Source: Cohnella ginsengisoli (lineage in GTDB: Bacteria > Bacillota > Bacilli > Paenibacillales > Paenibacillaceae). Taken from it: a stretch of DNA of 64,000 nucleotides. Of the stretch, positions 8,849-17,912 are shown piece by piece; position 1 is the first letter of the stretch; each line of letters begins with the position of its first letter. Below the pieces are notes generated by a model. That model saw only the letters and a program-made list of their open reading frames with translations, made no database searches and had not been told where the DNA came from. Position numbers and translations under genes: made by a program. The stretch lies in assembly GCF_029525555.1 (NCBI RefSeq), contig NZ_JAPDHZ010000002.1, positions 1,277,868 to 1,341,867 of the forward strand, in the 5' to 3' direction.

Positions 8849-10414
8849 TCACGCCCCTGAGCCCGGATGCCCGGTTGCCTGCCGCCGCGCGCGGTATTCC
8901 GACGCCGGAACGCCCTCCAGCTCCCGGAATACGCGGTTGAACTGCTTCGCGTTTTCGAAGCCGACGCTTTGGCCGATCTCGAAAATTTTGGCGTCCGTCC
9001 GCGCGAGCAGCGCCTTGGCCTTATCGATCCGCACGGCCTTCACGTACGATACGAAGCTCTGGCCCGTGAATTCCTTGAACAGCTCGCTGAAGTACGAATA
9101 ATTAAGCGACACGTGATTGGACACCGTGGCCATGTTCAGGTCCTCGGCATAATGCGCTTCGATATAAGCGACGGCCCTCCGCATCTCCCGGTTGTCTCCC
9201 AGCGCGGCGCGAACCGTCCGGACATAATCGTTCAGCCGGAACAGCAAGTTTTCGGCCTCGTGGAAATATTCGTGAATGTCCGAGAAATGATAAATGCTGC
9301 CTACCCGCTTATACAACCGCAAGATTTCGAGCGACTCCTCGCCGTACGTGCGGAACACGTCGTCGAATACCGTCTCGTTCAGCAGCTTGCTGAGGCGCTC
9401 CAAATAGTCGAGCGAAACTTCCGACGCCTTTTTCAAATCGAACAGGCGAACCAGAATCGCCTTCATGTCAGGCTCGCGATCGGTTCCCAGCATATTGGCG
9501 AGCTTGCGGACGTCGTCGACCGGCAGCTCCGGCGCGTCCGTTCTGTGCATGACGCTCTCGTAGGTAATGATCGACGAGCTGCAGCGCGGCTGCAGCAAGC
9601 TGTATCCCGCGGCGCGCCGGGCCTCGGCGTAGCCGGCGCGAACGTCCTCCAGCCGCGCCTTCATGCGGCTGAGCCCGACATGATAGGCGGAGGAGACGCT
9701 CTTGTCCTTCAAATAAACCATGAGCCGGCCGAACAGCTCCGCCTCGTCGGTCAATACGATCAGATAGCCGTCCTGATCCTCCAGATGGAACGCGGCGCGC
9801 CCCTCCGCGCTGCGCGCGAGAAACTCCTGCGCGAGCACGTTCTGCCGGCGGTCGCCGGCGAACTTGAGCGCGCCGACGCAGTAGGCCGGCTCCAGGCGCT
9901 GCAGCCCCGCGGACCGGCAGCGCTCCGCCGCTTCGGCCGGATCGACGGCGGGATGCACGAAAATATAGTTCAGTTGGGCCGCCCGCAGCTCCTCCCGGAC
10001 CCGGCCCGCTTCGTCGAGCCGGCTCTCTGCGTCCTCGGCGCGGCCGAGCTCCTGCTCCACCCGGTCCAGGATACCGTACATTTCTTCCCGGACGATCGGC
10101 TTCAGCAGATAGTCCCGCACGTTGAATTTGATCGCTTCCTTGGCGTAGCTGAAGTCGTCGTGGCCGCTCAGGATGATGACGGCAGTCTTCGGGGATCGCT
10201 CCGCCGCGTGCCGGATGAGCGTCAAGCCGTCCATCTCGGGCATCCGGATGTCCGTGATCAGGATGTCGATCCGTCCGGCGCCGATGACGGCCAGCGCCTC
10301 CGCCCCGTCGGCGGCCAGCGACACGTCGTACCGATCCCGGTACTGGCGTTCGATCATGGCTTTCAGACCCGCGCGGATGTTTTTCTCGTCGTCGACGATA
10401 AGCAGCGTTCGCAT
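8849..10414 (-). CDS. YesN-type response regulator with AraC DNA-binding domain
   Basis: 521 residues: receiver domain with D9/D10, phosphoacceptor D55 (LITDIRMPE) and K105 (LLKPI), a long linker region of about 270 residues, and a C-terminal AraC/XylS double helix-turn-helix (FSELFKEFTGQSFVSYV, then IGQSVGFENAKQFNRVFRE). The ATG at 10414 shares one base with the TGA of the upstream kinase gene. Such regulators usually activate the adjacent LplB/LplC-type importer in response to extracellular sugar; here that importer is encoded directly upstream. Confidence 0.9.
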   Translation of the reverse strand: MRTLLIVDDEKNIRAGLKAMIERQYRDRYDVSLAADGAEALAVIGAGRIDILITDIRMPEMDGLTLIRHAAERSPKTAVIILSGHDDFSYAKEAIKFNVRDYLLKPIVREEMYGILDRVEQELGRAEDAESRLDEAGRVREELRAAQLNYIFVHPAVDPAEAAERCRSAGLQRLEPAYCVGALKFAGDRRQNVLAQEFLARSAEGRAAFHLEDQDGYLIVLTDEAELFGRLMVYLKDKSVSSAYHVGLSRMKARLEDVRAGYAEARRAAGYSLLQPRCSSSIITYESVMHRTDAPELPVDDVRKLANMLGTDREPDMKAILVRLFDLKKASEVSLDYLERLSKLLNETVFDDVFRTYGEESLEILRLYKRVGSIYHFSDIHEYFHEAENLLFRLNDYVRTVRAALGDNREMRRAVAYIEAHYAEDLNMATVSNHVSLNYSYFSELFKEFTGQSFVSYVKAVRIDKAKALLARTDAKIFEIGQSVGFENAKQFNRVFRELEGVPASEYRARRQATGHPGSGA

Positions 10415-12318
10415 CAGCCTGCGCCTCCCGTCAAAATAAAGTAAGGAATCCGAATGACGACGCGCGTATAGGCGCCTTCTTCGCTGGCCACCGTGAGCCC
10501 GTATTCTTTGCCGTAGTAGAGCTGAATGCGCTGATGCACGTTGCGCAGCCCGATGCCGCCGCCTTCTCGCCCGGCGTCCGCTCTCGGCAAGGCCGTGCCG
10601 GCTGACTCCGGCGCTTCGTACCCGATCGACCGGTTGAGCTGCGCCGCGCGATCCGCCGGCATGCCGCAGCCGTCGTCGCGGACGGCAAGCACGAGCGTCC
10701 CCTCGCTTGCTTCGGCTTCGATGCGGATCGTCAGCTCCTGCATCGACGACGCGCGAAGCCCGTGCTGGACCGCATTTTCCGCGATCGGCTGCAGCGACAT
10801 CTTCAGCAGCTCCTGATCGAGGAGCGAGGCCGGGATGTCGAGAGCGAGGATAATCCGATTCTCGTACCGGATGTTCATGATGGCGATATAGTTGGTGATA
10901 TGCGCGACCTCGTCGCGCAGCCTCACGTATTCGCTCGTCCACTTGAGATTGTAGCGCATGAGCCCGCCAAGCGAGGTCAGCGCGTCGGAGATCGGGTACT
11001 GCCCCTCCACCTCCGCCATCATCTTGATATTTTCCAGCGTGTTGTACAGGAAGTGGGAGTCGATCTGGTTTTTCAGCGAACGCAGCTCGGTCTCCTTGGA
11101 CGCCGCCTTCTTGTTCACCGCGTCCGCGATCAGCTCGTTGATCTTGCGCAGCATCTTGCGGAAATGATGGGCCAGCTCGCCGACCTCGCCGCCCCCGCGG
11201 ACCGTCAGGTCGAATCCGAAGTCGCCCTGGCGAACCCGCTTCATCGAATCGGTCAGCGTGTGCAGCTTTTTCAAAATAAACGAATTGAGCACGTACGTCG
11301 CGATGCCTAGGATCGCGATCAGGATGACGTTGGCCGCGATGATGCGGTCGCGCGTCTGCCTGGCGCTGTCGAGCACGCGCTGAAGGGACACGATATTCAC
11401 CATCCTGGCGCCGAGCGGCTCGATCTCGCGGGAGACCGCCAGGAACGGCTGGCCTCCGAGCGTCAGGCGGAAGCTCGCGGTCCCGGAAAGCGCCCGGCCC
11501 GCCGGGCTCAGCGCTTCGGCCAGCGCCTCGGGGGATATGCCCGTCGACGCCAGCAGCTTCTGCTGCCGATTGTAGAAAAGATTGCCCTGCGCATCGGAGA
11601 TGACGAGCTGGGAGACGTCGTCCTCGCTGCTGCCGAATGTCTTGGGGAAGAAGCTCGACATGAGCATGTCAACCTCGAGGATGCCGGCATGGATGCCCAG
11701 CGGGTACTCGATCTCCTTCAGGAAGGCGACCTTCGCCTGGCCGACGCCCGTCGCTTCCCCGATCTTCATCTTGAACGGATCCGGGTCGTCGGGCGTCAAG
11801 TGCCACTCCATATGCTCCTTCGAAGCGGTCAAGCGGCCGAACCAGGGCTCCGACGCGACACGCTCCTCGTTCGCGAATACCGGATACATCTCGTTGATCA
11901 GCGCGTTGTCGAAGAAGATGCGGATATGCAAAAGATTCGGATTATTGTACTGGAGCCGGTTGATGGCCGGAACGACCCGCGTGCTGAAGTCGATCAGCTC
12001 GGCGGTGTCCGGCTCCGTCGTCCGGGACAAATAATCGAGCACGTCCTGGTCCGCCTGGCTGAGGTCCGCGGCCCGCTGCATCGTCTCGATGTTGTTGGCG
12101 ATATTGAGCCGCTCGATCTCGAGCGTGTTTTCGTTTTTCCGCTCCATATCCTTGACCGCGCTTCCCGCGAACTGCTGAAACAGCAGCAGCGAGATCAGGA
12201 CGCTCGGAATGAGCAGGATCAGCACGTACGAGAGGATCAGCCGCGTCTGCAGCGACCACTGCTCTTGCCGTTCCAGGAGCCTTCGCATCGATTTTTTCCA
12301 GAATGTCCGCACCCGCAT
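10414..12318 (-). CDS. YesM-type sensor histidine kinase
   Basis: 634 residues: membrane segment at about 26-50, a large extracellular Cache-like sensor to about 325, second membrane segment (IIAANVILIAILGIATYVLN), HAMP, then the His_kinase (PF06580) box with SHFLYNTLENIKMMAE and the ATPase motifs ENAVQHG, DDGCGMP and GIGLRNVHQR. These kinases read sugars or sugar-bound receptors outside the cell. It follows the solute-binding protein gene across a hairpin at 12369-12403 and overlaps its response regulator. Confidence 0.92.
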   Translation of the reverse strand: MRVRTFWKKSMRRLLERQEQWSLQTRLILSYVLILLIPSVLISLLLFQQFAGSAVKDMERKNENTLEIERLNIANNIETMQRAADLSQADQDVLDYLSRTTEPDTAELIDFSTRVVPAINRLQYNNPNLLHIRIFFDNALINEMYPVFANEERVASEPWFGRLTASKEHMEWHLTPDDPDPFKMKIGEATGVGQAKVAFLKEIEYPLGIHAGILEVDMLMSSFFPKTFGSSEDDVSQLVISDAQGNLFYNRQQKLLASTGISPEALAEALSPAGRALSGTASFRLTLGGQPFLAVSREIEPLGARMVNIVSLQRVLDSARQTRDRIIAANVILIAILGIATYVLNSFILKKLHTLTDSMKRVRQGDFGFDLTVRGGGEVGELAHHFRKMLRKINELIADAVNKKAASKETELRSLKNQIDSHFLYNTLENIKMMAEVEGQYPISDALTSLGGLMRYNLKWTSEYVRLRDEVAHITNYIAIMNIRYENRIILALDIPASLLDQELLKMSLQPIAENAVQHGLRASSMQELTIRIEAEASEGTLVLAVRDDGCGMPADRAAQLNRSIGYEAPESAGTALPRADAGREGGGIGLRNVHQRIQLYYGKEYGLTVASEEGAYTRVVIRIPYFILTGGAG

Positions 12319-12368
12319 GCCGTCACTTCCGTTTGCCGTCGTATTCGTCGCTTCGCTTAAAACTCCAA

Positions 12369-12403
12369 AAGGACATGCCGTCCCGGAAGGGACGACAGTC
12401 CTT
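12369..12403 (-). terminator. Hairpin between importer and kinase genes (possible attenuator)
   Basis: On the minus strand AAGGAC-TG-TCGTCCC pairs with GGGACGG-CA-TGTCCTT around a TTCC loop, followed by TTGG and a later short T run. It could partly terminate transcripts so that the kinase/regulator pair is made in smaller amounts than the importer, or protect the 3' end of the importer mRNA. Confidence 0.5.
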
Positions 12404-12413
12404 GGTCAGAGCC

Positions 12414-14144
12414 TTACTTCATAAAATCCGCGAGCTTTTTAACGTTCTCTTCGAACTTCTTCTGACGGAACGCCTGCATGGCGTCATAGCCGGCCTTGGC
12501 GCGATCGTCCTTGAACTGCTGCAGGATCTTGTCAAAATCCGCGTCGGACTTCGACAGCAGCAGCTTCGGCAGCGCCTTGCTCCAGAGCGTGTCGATCTTC
12601 GTCTTGGTGATGCCTTCGGGCGACGTGGCCGGCGGGTCGATCAGGTCGTACTGCGAATAGCTGACCGTCTTGCCGCGCGTCCAGTCCTCCATCTGCTTCG
12701 TCGGTTCGACGCTCGGCGGCGCCCATTGCAGGTTCATGTTCGTGTCCATCAGCATCCAAAAAGTATACGACGACCCGTACTTTTTGTCGAAGGAGGTGCG
12801 GTCGGTCTGCATGAGCTGCAGCGCCTCCGGCTTGAACTGGTCTTTGCCGTCGATCGTATCATAGGAGACGCCCTTCTCGCCAAGGTAAAGATCCTTCTGC
12901 CCTTCTTCGCTGATCAGGTAGCTGAGGAATTTGATGGCGCGCGCTTTGTCCTTGACGTCCTTGGAAATGAGCGTGACCGTCCAGCCGGAGATCGAAGGTC
13001 CGGCCAGCTTCGGCGGATCCTGCTTCGCGTTGGCCGGGCCGTCGACCGCGATATACACCGAGTTCGGGTCCTTGGCGTACAGCACGTTCTCCTGGGCGGC
13101 CAGGTCGGAGCGCTGATAGATCATCGCGAAGTAGCGTCCCTGCGCGATCTTCTCCTCCATCTGCGTGCGCTTGTCGATAAAGATGTCTTTCGCGAGCAGG
13201 CCGTCCTGGTTCGCCTGGCGGAATACCTTCAGCCACTTCACGTACGCCTCGTTGTCGACGAGGGCGTACTTGTCGTTCAGCTTGCCGTCGACGTCGCGCG
13301 GAATGGCCAGGAAGTCGGCCAGGTAATCCTCGAGCGAATAGTTGCCCGTCGGCGTGAATTCGTGGAGGCCTAGCGGGATGAGCGGCTGGCCGTTCACGTC
13401 CTTGAACTTTTCCTTCGCGGCCTTGAGCGCGGCGAGGAAGCCTTCCGGCGTCCGCATGTCCGGCTTGCCGAGCGCCTCGTACATGTCCTTGCGGACGAGG
13501 AACGTCTGGTTAGAAGTAAAATTCGTGCCATACTTCTCGTAATCCTTCGGCGAGGACGACGCGTTCGGATAACCGTAAACGTTGCCGTCCGGCTGGGTGT
13601 ACCAGCTCAGCTTGGCGGGGTCGGCGACCTTGAAGAAGTACGGATCGTATTCCTTCGCCAACTCGTTAAGCGGCAGCACGAGCCCGCCTTCCTGCATTTT
13701 CTTGACCGCGTCCTCGTACCAGCCGAGCGTGATGAAGTCCGGCAGCTTGCCCGAGGCGATCATCGTGTTCATCTTCTCGTTCTCGTTGCCCGCCGGGACG
13801 ATGAAGTTGATGTTGACGCCCGTCTTCTTCGTGACGTACTGGGAAGTCGGATCGACGCCCCACTTGTTCGGGAACCAGGAAAAGTTCAGGTACCAGTCGA
13901 ACGTGATCGGCTTGGCGGCGTCGGCCTGCCAGCCGGGCGCGTCGGCGGAAGCTTCGCCGGAGGCTTCCGCCGACGCGGAAGCGGTGGCCGACGGCGAAGC
14001 TTCGGACGGGGCGGCGCTGCTTGAAGCCGGAGCGCTCGAGCTCGCCTGGCCTTCGTTGTTGCCGCCGGCGCAGGCCGACAGCGAGAACGTCAGCGCGAGC
14101 AGCAGCGTGGAAGCGATCGTTTTGTTGGATACGCGTTTGTTCAT
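12414..14144 (-). CDS. Extracellular solute-binding lipoprotein, LplA/YtcQ type
   Basis: 576 residues. The ATG at 14144 follows AGGGGAA and begins a lipoprotein signal peptide with lipobox LSAC, cysteine at residue 25, then a Ser/Ala-rich linker. The mature domain is a large type-1 solute-binding fold of the oligosaccharide class. It is the third gene of an importer (LplB, LplC, binding protein) and precedes the YesM/YesN pair. Substrate cannot be read from the sequence; relatives take up complex oligosaccharides. Confidence 0.9.
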   Translation of the reverse strand: MNKRVSNKTIASTLLLALTFSLSACAGGNNEGQASSSAPASSSAAPSEASPSATASASAEASGEASADAPGWQADAAKPITFDWYLNFSWFPNKWGVDPTSQYVTKKTGVNINFIVPAGNENEKMNTMIASGKLPDFITLGWYEDAVKKMQEGGLVLPLNELAKEYDPYFFKVADPAKLSWYTQPDGNVYGYPNASSSPKDYEKYGTNFTSNQTFLVRKDMYEALGKPDMRTPEGFLAALKAAKEKFKDVNGQPLIPLGLHEFTPTGNYSLEDYLADFLAIPRDVDGKLNDKYALVDNEAYVKWLKVFRQANQDGLLAKDIFIDKRTQMEEKIAQGRYFAMIYQRSDLAAQENVLYAKDPNSVYIAVDGPANAKQDPPKLAGPSISGWTVTLISKDVKDKARAIKFLSYLISEEGQKDLYLGEKGVSYDTIDGKDQFKPEALQLMQTDRTSFDKKYGSSYTFWMLMDTNMNLQWAPPSVEPTKQMEDWTRGKTVSYSQYDLIDPPATSPEGITKTKIDTLWSKALPKLLLSKSDADFDKILQQFKDDRAKAGYDAMQAFRQKKFEENVKKLADFMK

Positions 14145-14251
14145 GTTCGTTCCCCTTTGCTTTTCTGATGGACAGTCTTCTATGTGGAAAGTCGTGGTTG
14201 CCCGATTGGATGACGATTCGAAATGGCGCGCAGATGCCTGTGTCGTCCCGG

Positions 14252-15142
14252 TCAGCCCTTGATCGATCCGATCATGAGCCCCTTCACGAAGTACCGCTGC
14301 AAAAACGGATACGCGAGCACGATGGGCAGCGTTGTGACGACCATCGTCGCCATTTTCACCGAGTTGGACGTGACGGACTTCGTAATGCCGCCTGCCGCCG
14401 CCGTCACCATCTGGCTCGTATCGTTCTGCGCGACGACGCGGTACAGGAACGTCTGGATCGGCTGCAGCTCGGTGTTCTGCGTAATGTAGATGACGCCCGA
14501 GAAATAGTCGTTCCACTGCCATACCCCGTGGAACAAGGCGATCGTCGCGACGACCGGCAGCGAGACCGGGATGACGACCCGGAGGAACAGCACCAGGTCG
14601 TTGGCGCCGTCGATCTTCGCGGCCTCTTCGAGGCCCTGCGGCAGCTCTCGGAAAAAAGAGACGAAAATGATCAGGTCGAAAAAGCTGAACATGGCCGGGA
14701 CGATATAGACGAAAAAGTTGTCCAGCAGCTGCAAGTCGCGGATGAGCAGGAAAGTCGGGATGAGTCCGCCGTTGAAGATCATCGTGACCGTGCCGAGGAT
14801 CATGTACAGATTGCGGCCGATCAGCTCCCGCCGGGAAAACGCGTAGGCGACCATCGCCGTGAAAAAGACGTGCAGGACGGTGCCGACGAGCGTCTTGGCG
14901 ACCGTGATTCCCATCGCGGTCACGATGCCGGGATTGTCGACGACGGCCGCGTAGTTGTCCAGGGTGAACACCCGGGGCAGCCAGTAGATGCCGCCGCGCA
15001 TGGCGTCCTGCCCGCTGTTCAGCGAATTGACGAGGACGTACCAGACCGGGTAGATCGTCACGAAGCAAATGACGAGCATGAGCAGGACGTTGACGCCGTC
15101 GAAGACGGCCTCGCCTCTCGTTCTTCGTTTTAATGCGAACAT
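14252..15142 (-). CDS. Sugar ABC importer permease, LplC/YtcP type
   Basis: 296 residues, six transmembrane helices, with the coupling-helix EAA motif LEEAAKIDGANDLVLFLRVVIP and the family C-terminus RYFVKGLMIGSIKG. The ATG at 15142 gives a normal family length (MFALKRRTRGEAVFDGVN). Thirty bases separate it from the LplB-like gene upstream. No ATPase gene accompanies the pair. Confidence 0.93.
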   Translation of the reverse strand: MFALKRRTRGEAVFDGVNVLLMLVICFVTIYPVWYVLVNSLNSGQDAMRGGIYWLPRVFTLDNYAAVVDNPGIVTAMGITVAKTLVGTVLHVFFTAMVAYAFSRRELIGRNLYMILGTVTMIFNGGLIPTFLLIRDLQLLDNFFVYIVPAMFSFFDLIIFVSFFRELPQGLEEAAKIDGANDLVLFLRVVIPVSLPVVATIALFHGVWQWNDYFSGVIYITQNTELQPIQTFLYRVVAQNDTSQMVTAAAGGITKSVTSNSVKMATMVVTTLPIVLAYPFLQRYFVKGLMIGSIKG

Positions 15143-15171
15143 CGGATGATGCCCCCTTCTCTCGCTCTCGG

Positions 15172-16143
15172 TCAGAACAACGTGGATTGGTTCATGCGCT
15201 TCAGGATGCCGTTCGCGCCGAGCAGCAGGCCGAGCGTGATGACGGACTTGATCAGGCCGACGGCGGTCGCGTACGAATAGCGTGACTGGGAGATGCCCGT
15301 CTGGTACACGAAGATGTCGATGACGTTGCTCGTGCTGTCGTTCAGCGCGTTGCGCATGACGAAAATCTGGTCGAAGTTGGAGTTGAGGAGGCCGCTGACC
15401 GCCAGGATGAACAGGATCGAGATCGTGCCTGCGATGCCGGGCAGCGTTACGTACCGCATCTTCTGGAAGCGCCCGGCGCCGTCGATCGTGGCCGCCTCGT
15501 ACATCTCCGGGGACACGCTCGCCATCGCCGCCAGATAGATGATCGCCGACCAGCCGAGCTCCTTCCAAATATCCGAGGAGACCACGATCGTCCAAAAGTA
15601 GCCCGGACTGGCCAGGTAATCGACCGGATCGCGGATGAGGCCGAGCGCCAGCAGCACCTTGTTGATGACGCCCACGTCCGACAGCCAGGTCGTCAGGATG
15701 CCGCCCAGGATGACCCAGGACAGGAAGTGCGGCAGATACGAGATCGTCTGCACGGCTTTTTTGAACCGGACCGACCTGAGCTCATTCAGGAAGAGGGCGA
15801 ACAGAATCGGCAGCGGAAAGCCGACGATCAGCTTGAGCAGGCTGATGCCGATCGTATTGCGGATGACGCCGGGCAGCTGTTCGTCCGAGAAAAACTCTCG
15901 AAATTGCGTCAGTCCCACCCACGGCGCCTCGCCGACCGACTTGATGATGTTGTACTCCTTGAACGCGATGATGAGGCCGTACATCGGGATGTAGTTGAAC
16001 ACGAGCATCCAGGCTACGCCCAGCAAGGCCATCGCTTGGAGGTAGCGCTGGGCGAGCAGCTTCCTGGCCCATCCGGTCGCCCCGCCCCGGCGCACGCGCG
16101 CCTGCGTCCGCTGCGCTTCCAGCGCCTCCGCCCGGGCATCCAT
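15172..16143 (-). CDS. Sugar ABC importer permease, LplB/YtcP-partner type
   Basis: 323 residues, six transmembrane helices, conserved FNYIPMYGLIIAFKEYN near the first helix and coupling motif YEAATIDGAGRFQKMRYVTLP. The ATG at 16143 has AGGAGGT seven bases upstream. This is the first gene of the importer/two-component operon; a candidate promoter and cre-like site lie just upstream. Confidence 0.93.
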   Translation of the reverse strand: MDARAEALEAQRTQARVRRGGATGWARKLLAQRYLQAMALLGVAWMLVFNYIPMYGLIIAFKEYNIIKSVGEAPWVGLTQFREFFSDEQLPGVIRNTIGISLLKLIVGFPLPILFALFLNELRSVRFKKAVQTISYLPHFLSWVILGGILTTWLSDVGVINKVLLALGLIRDPVDYLASPGYFWTIVVSSDIWKELGWSAIIYLAAMASVSPEMYEAATIDGAGRFQKMRYVTLPGIAGTISILFILAVSGLLNSNFDQIFVMRNALNDSTSNVIDIFVYQTGISQSRYSYATAVGLIKSVITLGLLLGANGILKRMNQSTLF

Positions 16144-16172
16144 ACGATCGACCTCCTGTTTTTTTGTAGCGA

Positions 16173-16201
16173 TGTAAGTGTTTTCATCTGTTTGTATTGT
16201 A
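16173..16201 (-). promoter_or_regulatory. Candidate -10 box and cre-like site of the LplB operon
   Basis: Minus-strand TACAAT (16201-16196) is a good -10 element; the -35 is poor, as expected of an activator-dependent promoter. TGTAAGTGTTTTCA is visible on the plus strand at 16173-16186, and its reverse complement lies nine bases downstream of the -10. It differs from the CcpA cre consensus at one central position (CG to TG). The spacing is similar to that at the mannan operon promoter. Confidence 0.4.
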
Positions 16202-16292
16202 CGATCCCTCCCGCTGCGTGGGTAGGCTCGATATTTCGTATTGCGGTCTCGTTTTTCGGGAGTTTGGCGCGCGTCTGGATTCGGCGTAGACC

Positions 16293-16340
16293 AAAAACGC
16301 AAACGGGACGAAGCAGGAAAATCCTCTGATTCGTCCCGTT
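16293..16340 (-). terminator. Orphan terminator upstream of the LplB operon
   Basis: AACGGGACGAA (16302-16312) and TTCGTCCCGTT (16330-16340) form a perfect 11-bp stem with a 17-base loop, followed on the minus strand by GCG and five T (16297-16293). No gene between here and the terminator at 16703-16730 would need it, so it ends either read-through or a transcript from the repeat array. Confidence 0.6.
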
Positions 16341-16365
16341 GGATTATCTTGGCATCATTTCAGCG

Positions 16366-16664
16366 ACCTACGTAAACACATTCCGCCTAGCGGCTGCGAG
16401 AACTGGCCAAGTGTTGACCTACGTCAATACATTACGCCTAGCGGCTGCGAGAACGGGCCAAGTGTTGACCTACGTCAATACATTACGCCTAGCGGCTGCG
16501 AGTACGGGCCAAGTGTTGACCTACGTCAATACATTACGCACGGCGGCTGCGAGAACGGGCCAAGTGTTGACCTACGTCAACACATTACGCACGGCGGCTG
16601 CGAGAGCGGGCCAAGTGTTGACCTACGTCAACACATTACGCACGGCGGCTGCGAGTGTTGACCT
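16366..16664. repeat. Six-copy 51-bp tandem repeat array
   Basis: Copies start at 16366, 16417, 16468, 16519, 16570 and 16621, each exactly 51 bp and 90% or more alike. The sixth lacks about 11 bp and is followed by a remnant of the unit at 16655-16664. Every junction carries the inverted repeat TTGAC-CTAC-GTCAA, extended to GTTGAC/GTCAAC in the last copies. There are no unique spacers, so this is not CRISPR. The array is open as 17-residue repeats on the plus strand, but only from a TTG without a ribosome site, so I do not call a gene. Confidence 0.9.
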
Positions 16665-16702
16665 GGCGTCCATAGAGGTTGTGCATCTTCCAAGCGACAA
16701 GC

Positions 16703-16730
16703 AAAAACGCCCCCGTATACGGAGGGCGTT
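16703..16730 (-). terminator. Terminator of the alpha-mannan operon
   Basis: On the minus strand AACGCCC pairs with GGGCGTT around TCCGTATACGG (itself palindromic), followed by a T run (16707-16703). It lies 36 bases after the stop of the last GH76 gene. Confidence 0.8.
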
Positions 16731-16766
16731 CTGAAAAAGACATGGACAAGTTTAGCTGTACGTACG

Positions 16767-17843
16767 CTATGCGAAGGCGGCATCCGCAGCGGGCAGCAGC
16801 CCGCGCTTCTCCAACGCCGCCAGTCGCTCGAACAGGAAGACGCCGCTGAGCTGCGCGCTAAGCGTCACCTTCCCGGCAGGGGCGGAGCGCCAATCCGTAC
16901 CGAATAGATCACGACCTGGGTCTTGAGGGCCGTGCGTCGCCGCCCATAGCGTCGCCCCATTGCGGAGCAGCCAGGCCGCCGGCGCGGACGTCGCCTCCCG
17001 TCCCTCCAGGACGAGCTCGGACAAGTACCGGACGAGAATACCCTTGAACAGACCGCCGTCGCCGTCGCCTTCGTCCGGCAGAATGCCGCCGCCCCACTCG
17101 GCAGACGCAGCCTCGGCGGTACGATTCGCATCGGCCAGATATGCCGCATCCCCCGTCTCCCGGAACAGCTCGACGGCGGCGCCGATAAAGACGCCCTGGC
17201 AATACGTGAAGCGCCATTCCTTGTCGATCGCCCCGTCGCCCAGGCGATTCATCCCGTCCCATACGAAGCCGGTCACCGGATCGACGAGATGCCGCTTGAG
17301 CCAATCGTAGATCCGGATGGCCCAAGACAAGTCTTCCTCCCGGCCGAAGCTCCGATAGAGCCGGACGGCCAGTATTGCGGCAGGCCCGTTGGCCGGGGTG
17401 TTTTTGTACCCCAGCTGTTTCTTGTGCCAAGCGATGCCGCCGCCCATCGTATCGTTCCATCCCGTCCGGATGTCCGCCCAGAGCGACAGTACCGTCTGCT
17501 TGTACCGCTCCTCGCCTGTCGCGTCATAAGCGCGCAGCCAAGCGATCGCCATCCATTCCATATCGTCGTACAGCAGATTAGGGAACGCGCCGCCGTTTTT
17601 CGTCCGGATTCCCTCGTGAAGCTCGGACAACCGGTCGGCATACCAGTCGTCGCCCGTGCGCAGCAGACCGTCCGCCAGACCGTCTACGGCATGCGCCATC
17701 CACCAGTAGTGAAAGATCGTATTGCACGCTCCGTCCGGGCACGGCGTCTCGATATCGTACATCCGAATGGATGGATTCCAAAATTCTCCGTCTAACGCTC
17801 GTTGCGCTTTTTCGGCCCGCTCGTTCCACAACATGTCGCTCAC
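16767..17843 (-). CDS. GH76 endo-alpha-1,6-mannanase-like enzyme (copy A)
   Basis: 358 residues forming the (alpha/alpha)6 barrel of glycoside hydrolase family 76. The adjacent catalytic aspartates are D93-D94 in LYDDMEW; other family marks are HYWWMAHAVDGL, GGGIAWHK, YKNTPANGPAAILA and [15 protein letters not shown]. It has no signal peptide, so it should act in the cytoplasm on imported alpha-1,6-manno-oligosaccharides. The longest frame starts at GTG 17843; ATG at 17834 is better spaced from GGAGAAGG. It is the last gene of the mannan operon. Confidence 0.88.
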   Translation of the reverse strand: MSDMLWNERAEKAQRALDGEFWNPSIRMYDIETPCPDGACNTIFHYWWMAHAVDGLADGLLRTGDDWYADRLSELHEGIRTKNGGAFPNLLYDDMEWMAIAWLRAYDATGEERYKQTVLSLWADIRTGWNDTMGGGIAWHKKQLGYKNTPANGPAAILAVRLYRSFGREEDLSWAIRIYDWLKRHLVDPVTGFVWDGMNRLGDGAIDKEWRFTYCQGVFIGAAVELFRETGDAAYLADANRTAEAASAEWGGGILPDEGDGDGGLFKGILVRYLSELVLEGREATSAPAAWLLRNGATLWAATHGPQDPGRDLFGTDWRSAPAGKVTLSAQLSGVFLFERLAALEKRGLLPAADAAFA

Positions 17844-17912
17844 CTTCTCCGTTCCTCTATGCTGTCTTTATTTTCGCGGCTCTCCTCCGATTTCCGGCCG
17901 AAGCGCCAAGCG

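Noticed and set aside
16366..16664. Possible CRISPR array
   Set aside because: Repeats are contiguous with no unique spacers, and no cas genes are nearby.
16339..16734. Open frame encoding 17-residue repeats across the tandem array
   Set aside because: It starts only at TTG without a ribosome site and exists because the repeat period (51) is divisible by three.
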